A stretch of 39,565 bases of DNA from Mesorhizobium plurifarium. GTDB lineage: Bacteria > Pseudomonadota > Alphaproteobacteria > Rhizobiales > Rhizobiaceae. The notes under the pieces were generated by a model that did no database searches, was not told the origin of the DNA, and saw only the letters and a program-made list of their open reading frames with translations. This document shows positions 24,533-32,071 of the stretch, piece by piece. Within the stretch, counting starts at the first letter, position 1; each line of letters opens with the position of its first letter. Where the stretch lies: assembly GCA_000824785.1 (NCBI GenBank), contig CCNB01000045.1:260853-300417 (forward strand). The letters run 5' to 3'. The translations under genes were made by a program, and so were the position numbers.

Positions 24533-24536
24533 AAAA
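24523..24536. repeat. Fragment of the dispersed palindromic repeat, copy 3
   Basis: GGAATTGCAAAAAA here equals the right end of copy 1 (20950-20963) and nearly that of copy 2 (29323 onward). Only this end is present. With copy 1 it forms a direct repeat that brackets the Hpt gene and the AT-rich two-gene insert. Confidence 0.55.
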
Positions 24537-24753
24537 GTAGACCAAGAGCACCAACACGTGAGGCGGAAGCAGTGCCTGATTTCTTCAATGCCCTCCTCGG
24601 CGTCTCATCCCCCCTTGCCAACCCCGCCACCTTCCCCCAAATCTCCCACCTGAGAAACCTTTGCCAACCCGCTCCGCGCTCGCTGACTTCACCCGTCACC
24701 ACCGCGTAGGGCGAAGAGAAACCTTTTCCCAGCTAAGGGAACCCGCCGCGCCC

Positions 24754-25083
24754 ATGTCTTCCGGCGCCGAGCCAGCGCCAGTCTCCGCCAAGCCGCCGGT
24801 CACGCTGCGCGAGGTCGCGGCCGGCGTCAGCGTCGCGACCGAGTCGAAGGCGCTGAACGGGCAGGGGCGGATGACGGCGGAGACGCGCGAGCGGATCCGC
24901 GAGACGGCGCGGGCGCTCGGCTTCCGGCCGAACAGCCTGGCGCAGAGCCTGTTGCGCAAACGCTCCTTCACCGTCGGGCTGCTCACCAGCCACACCTACA
25001 GCCGCTTCTCGCCGCTGATGGCCGGCGTCCGCGAGCAACGTCTCAAAAACATCGACGAAAAGCTGAGCCGCCAGGCGGCCTGA
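24754..25083 (+). pseudogene. Truncated LacI-family regulator remnant
   Basis: An open frame of 109 residues retains a LacI-type DNA-binding domain. VTLREVAAGVSVATESKALNG corresponds to the helix-turn-helix; it is shorter than the family by a few residues before GVSVAT and has Glu in place of the usual Val/Ile. MTAETRERIRETARALGFRPN and SLLRKRSFTVGLL (hinge and first strand) follow. The effector-binding domain stops after about 20 degraded residues (SHTYSRFSPLMAGVRE) and an unrelated tail, whereas intact LacI proteins have about 330-350 residues. It is thus a gene fragment, left between the AT-rich insert and a tRNA gene. Whether a short protein is made is unknown; with altered recognition residues it is unlikely to work. 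Two copies of GAGAAACCTTT (24652 and 24716) lie just upstream and may be old operator half-sites. Confidence 0.75.
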
Positions 25084-25179
25084 ACATCCCCGGAACGGCA
25101 AAAGCTCCACATGGGGCGTGAGGCGCGCCTCACGGCGCCTCTCATTCCGCGATTGTTCCAGATGCCGAAACGCGCAAAG

Positions 25180-25194
25180 CCTTGCGGCGCAAGG
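25180..25194 (-). terminator. Possible terminator of tRNA-Pro
   Basis: On the minus strand CCTTGC-GCC-GCAAGG forms a 6-bp stem 31 bases after the tRNA 3' end and is followed by CTTTG. The T run is short, so efficiency is uncertain. Further on, an 18-bp perfect palindrome CGTGAGGCGCGCCTCACG occupies 25117-25134. Confidence 0.4.
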
Positions 25195-25225
25195 TGTAGA
25201 GGCGGATTGTCGGGAATCTTCGATC

Positions 25226-25302
25226 TGGTCGGAGTGGCAGGATTTGAACCTGCGACCCCCTCGTCCCGAACGAGGTGCGCTACCAGACTGCGCTACACTC
25301 CG
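25226..25302 (-). tRNA. tRNA-Pro (anticodon CGG)
   Basis: A 77-base cloverleaf on the minus strand. The acceptor stem is CGGAGTG / CACTCCG, the D arm contains AGTCTGGTA, the anticodon stem-loop is CCTCG-TTCGGGA-CGAGG with anticodon CGG (25266-25268), and the T arm contains GGTTCAAATCC. The CCA end is encoded (25226-25228). It reads CCG codons, frequent in a GC-rich genome. tRNA genes are common integration targets; the AT-rich insert lies 750 bases beyond its 3' end. Confidence 0.95.
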
Positions 25303-25317
25303 TGACCAGACCGCGGG

Positions 25318-25346
25318 CTTATAGCTGCCACTTTCCGATCCTGCAA
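25318..25346 (-). promoter_or_regulatory. Promoter of tRNA-Pro
   Basis: Minus-strand TTGCAG (25341-25346) and TATAAG (25318-25323) are spaced by 17 bases, and the tRNA begins 15 bases after the -10 element. The arrangement is what is expected for a short-leader tRNA transcript. Confidence 0.6.
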
Positions 25347-25494
25347 GCGTCAATGACAGCACTTCTGTCGCATTTCCTTTCTTTCGCGAAGCTTGCCCGA
25401 ATGGCATAGGATTTGGCTGCCGGGTAAAGGTGGGCTTAAAGGCTTTTGTCGTAAGTCCAGGGCATCGGAGCCGGACTTTTTGACAAGGTCGTTC

Positions 25495-27732
25495 ATGAGC
25501 CAGCGCATCGTCAGTTTTGTCATGAGCGGCGGCGTCGGCTCGCGGCTGTGGCCGCTGTCGCGCGAGGACAACCCCAAGCAGTTCCACGATTTTTCCGGCG
25601 ACGGCTCGATGCTGGCAAAAACCCTGCGGCGGCTGGCGGCGCGGCCGCAAGGCGAGACGCCGATTTTCCTGATCGCCGCGGAGCGTCACGCCGAGCGCGT
25701 CCATGCCGACCTTGCCGGCGTCGATCTTGCCGGCGGCGGGCCGCTGTTCGAGCCGACGGGGCGCAACACGGCGGCCGCGGTGGCGCTGGCCAGCCTGCGC
25801 ACGCTCTCCGAATATGGCGACGAGCTTGTGCTGGTGGTGCCGTCCGATCATGAGATTTCGACGCCTGACCAGTTCTGGCAAAGCATCGAGGCCGGCGCGG
25901 CGGCGGCAAATGCCGGCCGTCTGGTGGTGTTCGGCCTCAAGCCGACCCAGCCCGAGACGGGCTATGGCTATATCGAGGTCGGGACCGACAAGGGCGGCGT
26001 CTTCGACGTCTCTCGCTTCGTCGAGAAGCCGGATCTCGCCACTGCGCAGGCCTATCTCGACGCCGGCAGCTTCTACTGGAACACGGGCATCTTCCTGTTT
26101 CGCGCCGGCGCCATGCGCGACGCCTTCGCGGCCCATGAACCGAAAATCTGGCAGGCGACGGAGGCCGCCTACAAGGCTGCGACCATCGATCTGTCCGGCC
26201 TCTATATGCCGCTCGAGCTTTATTCCGCGATCCCATCGACCTCGATCGATTACGCCATCATGGAGCGGGCCAAGGACATCGCCATGGTGCCGGCCGGCTT
26301 CCGTTGGAATGACCTCGGCTCCTGGCAGTCGCTGCTCGATGTCGGCCCGTCCGATGAACAAGGCAATGTCATCATCGGCGACGTCGTCGCCATCGATTGC
26401 GAGAACTCCTACATACGCGGCGACGGCCGTCTGCTGTCGGCCATCGGCATGAAGGACGTGGCCATCGTCTCCACCGCCGACGCCACCTTCGTCGCCCCGG
26501 TCAGCCACAGCCAGCACGTCAAGAAGGTCGTCGAGCAACTGGAGAAATCCGGCCGGCTGGAGACGCGGTTCACGCCCGCGCATGACCGCGTCATCGAGAG
26601 CGGCGCCTGGCGGCGTCGCGTGCGCCACTGGCTGTTCGAGGAGACGCTGCCGCTGTGGTCGACGGTCGGCGTCGACGAACGCCATGGCGGCTTTCACGAG
26701 GCGCTGGGCTTCGATGCTTCGCCGCTGATGAAGCTCAAGCGCATGCGCACGCAGGCGCGTCAGGTCTATGCCTTCGCGGTGGCCAAGGCGCGCGGCTGGG
26801 ACGGCCCGGCGGACCGGCTGATCGCGCATGGCATCGACTTCATGGCAGGGCAGGGCCGCACGAAGCGCGGCGGCTGGGCGCGCACGCTCAACATCGACGG
26901 CTCGGTCGCCGATCCCGTCGAGGACGCCTACGATCATTCCTGCGTTCTCCTGGCGCTGGCGCATGCGCATATGTCGGGCCATCCCGACGCCTTGCGGCTC
27001 GGCGAGGAGACGTTCGCCTTCCTCGATGCGCATCTGGAAGACGCCCGCATGACCGGCTTCCTGGAAACCTCCGACGGGGCGGAAGAAAGGCGTTCCAACC
27101 CGCATATGCATCTGCTCGAGGCTTTCCTCGCCTGGCACAAGGCGACGGGCGAGCGCGCCTATCTGCGCCGCGCGGCGCGCATCATCGACCTCTTCCGCAG
27201 CCATTTCTTCGATGCCGAAAGCTGGACGCTGGGCGAATATTTCGACGAGGGCTGGAAGCCGGTAGCGGGCGAGAAGCGGAGCTGGACCGAGCCGGGCCAT
27301 CATTTCGAATGGGCGTCGCTGCTCGTCGATTTCGCCGCCCGCAGCGGCCAGGGCGAACTCACCGCCTTCGCCCGCAAGCTCTATGCTTCGGCAGTTGCCA
27401 ACGGCCTCAACCGCGCCACCGGGCTTGCCTATGGCGCGGTCTCGCGCCAGGGCCTGCCGCTCGACACGGTCTCGCGCAGCTGGCCGCAGGCCGAGGCGAT
27501 CAAGGCGGCGATCGCGCTCGACGGCTCGGGCGGGCCGGACCTCAAGCCCGAGATCGAGGCGCGCGTCGGCCGCCTGTTCCGCTGGCACATCGACCCGGCG
27601 CCGCTCGGCCTGTGGATAGACCGCATCGACGAACGCGGCCGCTCACTGGCGACCGAGGTGCCGGCGAGCATCTTCTATCATCTGGTCTATGCGCTGACGC
27701 AGTATCTGGACGGGACGGCGGAGAAGGGGTGA
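25495..27732 (+). CDS. Mannose-1-phosphate guanylyltransferase fused to AGE-type isomerase/epimerase
   Basis: Bifunctional protein of 745 residues for GDP-mannose supply. The N-terminal half (1 to about 350) is a ManC nucleotidyltransferase that makes GDP-mannose from GTP and mannose-1-phosphate: GGVGSRLWPLSREDNPKQF (12-30), VVPSDHE, ETGYGYIEVG, FVEKPD, NTGIFLF and WNDLGSW. The C-terminal half (about 370-745) is an AGE (N-acylglucosamine 2-epimerase) alpha/alpha barrel with RTQARQVYAFA, YDHSCVLLALAHA, NPHMHLLEAFLAW and EPGHHFEWASLL, including the conserved His residues. It probably makes mannose-6-phosphate. Classical AlgA/ManC bifunctional enzymes have a cupin isomerase domain instead. ATG 25495 has an AAGG site and begins right at the ManC fold. 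GDP-mannose could feed lipopolysaccharide or exopolysaccharide synthesis. Confidence 0.9.
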   Translation: MSQRIVSFVMSGGVGSRLWPLSREDNPKQFHDFSGDGSMLAKTLRRLAARPQGETPIFLIAAERHAERVHADLAGVDLAGGGPLFEPTGRNTAAAVALASLRTLSEYGDELVLVVPSDHEISTPDQFWQSIEAGAAAANAGRLVVFGLKPTQPETGYGYIEVGTDKGGVFDVSRFVEKPDLATAQAYLDAGSFYWNTGIFLFRAGAMRDAFAAHEPKIWQATEAAYKAATIDLSGLYMPLELYSAIPSTSIDYAIMERAKDIAMVPAGFRWNDLGSWQSLLDVGPSDEQGNVIIGDVVAIDCENSYIRGDGRLLSAIGMKDVAIVSTADATFVAPVSHSQHVKKVVEQLEKSGRLETRFTPAHDRVIESGAWRRRVRHWLFEETLPLWSTVGVDERHGGFHEALGFDASPLMKLKRMRTQARQVYAFAVAKARGWDGPADRLIAHGIDFMAGQGRTKRGGWARTLNIDGSVADPVEDAYDHSCVLLALAHAHMSGHPDALRLGEETFAFLDAHLEDARMTGFLETSDGAEERRSNPHMHLLEAFLAWHKATGERAYLRRAARIIDLFRSHFFDAESWTLGEYFDEGWKPVAGEKRSWTEPGHHFEWASLLVDFAARSGQGELTAFARKLYASAVANGLNRATGLAYGAVSRQGLPLDTVSRSWPQAEAIKAAIALDGSGGPDLKPEIEARVGRLFRWHIDPAPLGLWIDRIDERGRSLATEVPASIFYHLVYALTQYLDGTAEKG

Positions 27733-27748
27733 GGCGCTGAAACTGCCA

Positions 27749-27771
27749 ATCTCCCCCGCAAGGGGGGAGAT
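27749..27771. terminator. Hairpin between convergent manC-like gene and betB
   Basis: ATCTCCCCC / GGGGGAGAT forms a perfect 9-bp stem with loop GCAAG, placed between two converging genes. It looks like a truncated copy of a C-rich/G-rich intergenic palindrome that I recall as frequent in Mesorhizobium. It could act as a two-way terminator although T runs are lacking. Confidence 0.5.
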
Positions 27772-27804
27772 CGACTGCCGCGATGCCTTCGCCAATCGTC
27801 CAAG

Positions 27805-29268
27805 TCAGTACGGCGCCGCCACGTCCCCCGTCTCGACATAAACCGCCTTCAGCTGCGAATAATGCGCCAGCGCAGCAAGCGAGTTCTCGCGGCCGATGCC
27901 GGATTGCTTGACGCCGCCGAAGGGCATTTCCACCGGCGTGAGATTGTAGGCGTTGATCCAGCAGGTGCCGGCCTGCAATTCGGCGATCACCCGATGCGCG
28001 CGCGGCAGGTCGCGCGTGAACACGCCGGCGGCCAGCCCGAACTCGGTGTCGTTGGCGCGCTCGATCACCTCGTCCTCGCTGTCGAATTTCAAGACGCTCA
28101 TCACCGGCCCGAAAATCTCTTCGCGCGCGATCCGCATGCCGTCCGTCACGCCGGTGAACACCGTCGGCTCGATGAAGAAGCCGCCCTCGAAACCCTGCAG
28201 CGACGGCACGTTGCCGCCGCAGGCGAGCGTGGCTCCATCCTGCTTGCCGGCGGCGATGTAGGAGACGACCTTCTCCTGCTGAAGCCTGTTGACCAGTGGC
28301 CCCATCTGCGTGTCCGGATCGAGCGGATCGCCGATACGGATCTTCTTGGTGCGCTCGACCAGCCGCTCGACGAACCGGTCATGCAGGCCCTTTTGCACGA
28401 AGACGCGCGTGCCGTTGGAACAGACCTGACCGGTCGAGTAGAAATTGCCGAGCATGGCGCCGCCGATGGCGTTCTCGAGATCGGCGTCGTCGAAGACGAT
28501 CAGCGGCGACTTGCCGCCGAGCTCCATCGTCGCGTGCTTCATCTTCGAGCCGGCAAGCGACAGCACCTTGCGGCCGGTCGGCACCGAGCCAGTGACCGAG
28601 ACCTTGGCGACGACATCATGGCCGACAAGGCCGGCGCCGACATCGCCATAGCCCTGCACCACGTTGAACAGCCCGTCGGGCAGGCCGGCCTCCGAGTAGA
28701 TCTCGGCCAGCGCCAGCGCCGACAGCGGCGTGTTCTCCGACGGCTTGAACACCATGGCATTGCCCATGGCCAAGGCCGGCGCAGACTTCCAGCCGGCGAT
28801 CTGGATCGGATAGTTCCAGGCACCGATGCCGACGCAGACGCCGAGCGGCTCGCGCCTTGTGTAGGCGAAGGGCCCGCCGAGATCGATCATCTCGCCATTG
28901 AAGGCGGCGACCGCTCCGGCGAAATATTCCAGGCAGTCGGCGGCCGAAGGCGCATCGGCCACCAGCGTTTCCTGGATCGCCTTGCCGGTGTCCAGCGTTT
29001 CGATCCGCGCCAGATCGGCGTTGCGCGCGCGCAGAATGTCGGCGGCGCGGCGCAGGATGCGGCCGCGCTCGACCGGCTTCACACGTGCCCAGGCCGGCTG
29101 CGCGGCGCGTGCGGCCTCGATGGCGAGTTCGAGAACGTTCGGCGTCGCCGAATGCAGTGTGGCGATGGTCTCGCCGGTCGCCGGATAGATCACCGGCAGC
29201 GGCGCGCCGCCTTCGTCCTCGATGTAGCGGCCGTTGACGTAGTGCGATGCCGTCGGTTGGGCGCGCAT
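27805..29268 (-). CDS. betB: Betaine aldehyde dehydrogenase
   Basis: NAD(P)-dependent aldehyde dehydrogenase of 487 residues that oxidises betaine aldehyde to glycine betaine, the second oxidation of the choline pathway. Family features: WNYPIQIAGWKSAPALAMGN and KPSENTPLSAL (cofactor site), VTGSVPTGRKV, the catalytic Glu249 in MELGGKSPL and the nucleophile Cys283 in STGQVCSNGTRV, and near the end ETFLG-type contacts replaced by EEIFGPVMSV. GGAGAAG precedes the ATG at 29268; the longer open frame upstream runs through a dispersed repeat and is not coding. It is the last gene of the bet operon, 153 bases after betA, the gap being filled mainly by that repeat. Position and sequence together make BetB much more likely than another aldehyde dehydrogenase. 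Confidence 0.93.
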   Translation of the reverse strand: MRAQPTASHYVNGRYIEDEGGAPLPVIYPATGETIATLHSATPNVLELAIEAARAAQPAWARVKPVERGRILRRAADILRARNADLARIETLDTGKAIQETLVADAPSAADCLEYFAGAVAAFNGEMIDLGGPFAYTRREPLGVCVGIGAWNYPIQIAGWKSAPALAMGNAMVFKPSENTPLSALALAEIYSEAGLPDGLFNVVQGYGDVGAGLVGHDVVAKVSVTGSVPTGRKVLSLAGSKMKHATMELGGKSPLIVFDDADLENAIGGAMLGNFYSTGQVCSNGTRVFVQKGLHDRFVERLVERTKKIRIGDPLDPDTQMGPLVNRLQQEKVVSYIAAGKQDGATLACGGNVPSLQGFEGGFFIEPTVFTGVTDGMRIAREEIFGPVMSVLKFDSEDEVIERANDTEFGLAAGVFTRDLPRAHRVIAELQAGTCWINAYNLTPVEMPFGGVKQSGIGRENSLAALAHYSQLKAVYVETGDVAAPY

Positions 29269-29286
29269 GGTCTTCTCCGTTCTGGA

Positions 29287-29337
29287 GCAATTCCAGGAAA
29301 AGTGCGTAGCGGTTTTCCGTCCGGAATTGCGCAAAAA
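29287..29337. repeat. Dispersed palindromic intergenic repeat, copy 2
   Basis: GCAATTCC (29287-29294) and GGAATTGC (29323-29330) are the inverted ends of a 44-base element followed by GCAAAAAAG. The inside, GGAAAAGTG...CGGTTTTCCGTCC, matches copy 1 at 20890 without that copy's 24-base insertion. It lies between betA and betB inside the operon, so it is transcribed. Confidence 0.7.
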
Positions 29338-29421
29338 AGTACTTAGGGCGGATCGGCTATTCTGCCGAAAGCTGAGCCGCCCTAGCCGCTGGGCGGGGAG
29401 GGCGCCCAGCCGGATCATGCG

Positions 29422-31074
29422 CTATCTGTCCGCCACCTGCCAGCGCGGATTGATCCAGGGTTCCTGGTTGGAGGGCGCCAGCGGCGTGCGGCCGAGGATA
29501 TGGTCCGAGGCCTTCTCGCCGGTCATGATCGACGGCGCGTTGAGATTGCCGTTGGTCACACGCGGGAAGATCGAAGAGTCGGCGACGCGCAGGCCCTCGA
29601 CACCGATCACCCGGCATTCCGGATCGACGACGGCGGTGAGGTCGTCGGCGCGCCCCATCCGGCAGGTGCCGCAGGGATGGTAGGCGCTCTCGGCATGGTC
29701 GCGGATGAAGGCGTCGAGCTCGTCGTCGGTCTGCACATGGCTGCCCGGCGAGATCTCCTTGCCGCGGAAGCCGTCGAAGGCCTTCTGGCCGAAGATCTCG
29801 CGCGTCAGCCGGATGCAGTGGCGGAACTCGCTCCAGTCGTCCGGATGCGACATGTAGTTGAAGCGGATCACCGGCTTCGTCTTCGGGTCGGGTGAGCGCA
29901 GGCTCACCGAGCCGCGCGACTTCGAGCGCATCGGCCCGACATGCGCCTGGAAGCCGTGCGACTTCGCCGCCGACTTGCCGTCATAGCGCACCGCCGCGGG
30001 GATGAAGTGATACTGGATATCGGGGTAGTCGACGCCGGCCTGCGAACGCACGAAGGCCGCCGCCTCGAAATGGTTGGTGGCGCCGAGCCCGCTCTTGAGG
30101 AACAGCCACTGCGCGCCGATCAATGCCTTGGAGAAAGGATTGAGCACCGAGTTCAGCGTGATCGGCCTGGTAGATTCCTGCTGGATGTAAAGCTCCAGAT
30201 GGTCCTGCAGATTGGCGCCGACGCCTGGCCGGTCGGCGATAACCTTTATGCCGTTTTCCTGGAGATGCGCGCCTGGGCCGATGCCGGACAACATCAGGAT
30301 CTTCGGCGAGTTGATCGACGATGCCGCGACGATCACTTCACGCCGCGCCTTAACGACCTGAATCTTTTTGTTAGCTTCGATCTCGACGCCGACCGCGCGT
30401 TGATTCTCGATCACTACGCGCCGGGCGAAGCCTTTGACCAGACTCACATTCCGGCGTTTGAGGGCCGGCTTCAGATAGGCGTTCGCAGCCGACCAGCGGC
30501 GGCCGCCAAGAATGGTCTGCTCCATCGGTCCGAAGCCTTCCTGCTTCGCGCCGTTATAGTCGTCGGTGAGCTCGAAACCGGCCTGCCTGCCCGCCTCGAT
30601 GAAGGCGCCGTAGAGCGGATTTTTCCGCGTGCCGCGCTGCACATGCAGCGGGCCGCCTTTGCCCCGCCAGCCGTCCTCGCCGCCGTCGGAATCCTCCATG
30701 CGCTTGAAATAGGGGAGCACGTCGGCGAAGGCCCAGCCGGCGGCGCCCTGTTCGGCCCAGTGGTCGAAGTCATGCGCATGCCCGCGCACATAGACCATGC
30801 CGTTGATCGAGGAGGATCCGCCGATCACCTTGCCGCGCGGCGTGGCGAGCACGCGTCCGCCGAGATGCGGCTCGGGCTCGCTGGCGAAACCCCAGTCGTA
30901 GAGACTCATGTTGAGCGGGATCGACAGCGCCGACGGCATCTGGATCAACGGCCCCATATCGGTGCCGCCGAACTCGATGACGATCACCGAGTGCTTGCCG
31001 TCTTCCGACAGGCGATAGGCCATGGCCGAGCCGGCGGAGCCGGAGCCGATGATGACGAAATCCGCTTCAAGCAT
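29422..31074 (-). CDS. betA: Choline dehydrogenase
   Basis: FAD-dependent oxidoreductase of the GMC family, 550 residues, that oxidises choline to betaine aldehyde, probably at the inner membrane. The FAD-binding motif is at the extreme N-terminus (IIGSGSAGSAMAYRLSEDG, residues 8-26), with GGSSSINGMVYVRG near 85-98 and the C-terminal GMC signature GLRVADSSIFPRVTNGNLNA. The expected His-containing active-site region appears as SAYHPCGTCRMG. Length matches BetA. The start overlaps the end of the dehydratase gene by 8 bases, so the two are translationally linked. Neighbours betI, betC and betB support the choline assignment over other GMC alcohol dehydrogenases. Confidence 0.94.
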   Translation of the reverse strand: MLEADFVIIGSGSAGSAMAYRLSEDGKHSVIVIEFGGTDMGPLIQMPSALSIPLNMSLYDWGFASEPEPHLGGRVLATPRGKVIGGSSSINGMVYVRGHAHDFDHWAEQGAAGWAFADVLPYFKRMEDSDGGEDGWRGKGGPLHVQRGTRKNPLYGAFIEAGRQAGFELTDDYNGAKQEGFGPMEQTILGGRRWSAANAYLKPALKRRNVSLVKGFARRVVIENQRAVGVEIEANKKIQVVKARREVIVAASSINSPKILMLSGIGPGAHLQENGIKVIADRPGVGANLQDHLELYIQQESTRPITLNSVLNPFSKALIGAQWLFLKSGLGATNHFEAAAFVRSQAGVDYPDIQYHFIPAAVRYDGKSAAKSHGFQAHVGPMRSKSRGSVSLRSPDPKTKPVIRFNYMSHPDDWSEFRHCIRLTREIFGQKAFDGFRGKEISPGSHVQTDDELDAFIRDHAESAYHPCGTCRMGRADDLTAVVDPECRVIGVEGLRVADSSIFPRVTNGNLNAPSIMTGEKASDHILGRTPLAPSNQEPWINPRWQVADR

Positions 31075-32071
31075 TGTTCATATGCGCCATAAAATCGGCG
31101 AGCGAGACATTGCCGCCGGTTGCAATCACAAGGACGGTTTTGCCCGCCACATCCACCTTGCCGCCGAGCAGCGCCGCAAGCGATGCGGCACCCGAAGGCT
31201 CCAGCACCAGCTTCATCCGCTCGAAGGCGATCTTCATCGCCCGCCGCACCGAGGCGTCGTCGACGGTGACGCCGCGCACGCCTGCGGCACTCACCGCCGC
31301 GAAGGGCGCGTCGCCGGGCTTGCGGGCCATCAGCCCGTCGCAGATCGATTTCGGTCCGATCGGCATGGTCTCGATAGCGCCATACGCCAGCGAAGAGCCC
31401 ATGCCGTTGAAACCCTCCGGCTCGACGGCAATGATTTCAGTCTTCGGCGACAGATAGTGGAAGGCGAGCGAAACGCCGCCGATCAGCCCGCCGCCGCCGA
31501 CCGAGCAGAACACCAGGTCGGCATGCGCCTTCTTCGCCGCGAGCTGTTCGAGCGCCTCAAGCCCCGCGCCGGCCTGGCCGGCAACGATCTCCGGATCGTC
31601 GAAGGGATGGAGCAGCGTAAGATGCTCGGTTTCGGCGATCTCCCGCGCCTTTGCAGCCGCAACTTCCTCACGCGCGCGGTCGCCATGATCCGTCAGCACC
31701 ACGCGCGCGCCATAACCGGCCGTCGCGTCACGCTTGGCGGCGGGCGCGTCGATCGGCATGACGATGGTGACGGGAATGCCGAGCGCCTGGCCTGCGGCCG
31801 CCAACCCTTGCGCGAAATTGCCGGAGGAATAGGCCACCACGCCCTTTTTCGCTTGGTCCGGCGTAAGCCGCTTCAGCCGCCAATAGGCACCGCGCACCTT
31901 GAAAGAGCCGGCCCATTGCAGCGACTCCGGCTTGACGAAGACGCTGGCGGCGCCGGTTTCGTTGGCCAAAGCTGCAGATTCCAACAGCGGCGTCACCTGC
32001 GTGGCCATCGAGGTGACGGCATAGGCTTGCTTCAGGTGGTCGAGGGTAGGAACGAGAATGTCTGTCATCAT
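31067..32071 (-). CDS. PLP-dependent serine/threonine dehydratase inside the bet operon
   Basis: Fold-type II pyridoxal-phosphate enzyme of 334 residues related to threonine dehydratase (IlvA/TdcB catalytic domain, without an ACT regulatory domain). The cofactor Lys58 is in SFKVRGAYWRL, the substrate loop is YSSGNFAQGLA, and the phosphate-binding glycine loop is SVGGGGLIGG. Its ATG overlaps the betC stop as ATGATGA, and its end overlaps betA, so it is an integral cistron of the operon. The classic rhizobial order is betICBA without this gene. Since glycine betaine is broken down through dimethylglycine, sarcosine and glycine to serine, a serine dehydratase giving pyruvate would fit here. A hydroxyectoine-type (EutB) or threonine role remains possible. 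Confidence 0.85.
   Translation of the reverse strand: MMTDILVPTLDHLKQAYAVTSMATQVTPLLESAALANETGAASVFVKPESLQWAGSFKVRGAYWRLKRLTPDQAKKGVVAYSSGNFAQGLAAAGQALGIPVTIVMPIDAPAAKRDATAGYGARVVLTDHGDRAREEVAAAKAREIAETEHLTLLHPFDDPEIVAGQAGAGLEALEQLAAKKAHADLVFCSVGGGGLIGGVSLAFHYLSPKTEIIAVEPEGFNGMGSSLAYGAIETMPIGPKSICDGLMARKPGDAPFAAVSAAGVRGVTVDDASVRRAMKIAFERMKLVLEPSGAASLAALLGGKVDVAGKTVLVIATGGNVSLADFMAHMNNA

Noticed and set aside
20972..24536. Integrative element with attachment sites in tRNA-Pro
   Set aside because: No integrase or transposase gene and no duplicate of the tRNA 3' end is visible in the window; the bracketing repeats are dispersed elements instead.
24652..24727. Tandem GAGAAACCTTT sites as active operators
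   Set aside because: Two copies 64 bases apart lie before the LacI remnant, but the regulator is broken and there is no palindromic form, so I do not claim function.
24733..27588. 951-codon minus-strand open frame across tRNA-Pro and the ManC-AGE gene
   Set aside because: It runs through a tRNA gene and opposite well-supported coding sequence; the translation is Arg/Ala-rich without domains.
27862..29346. 494-codon plus-strand frame opposite betB
   Set aside because: BetB catalytic motifs on the minus strand are decisive, and the plus-strand translation has no domain.
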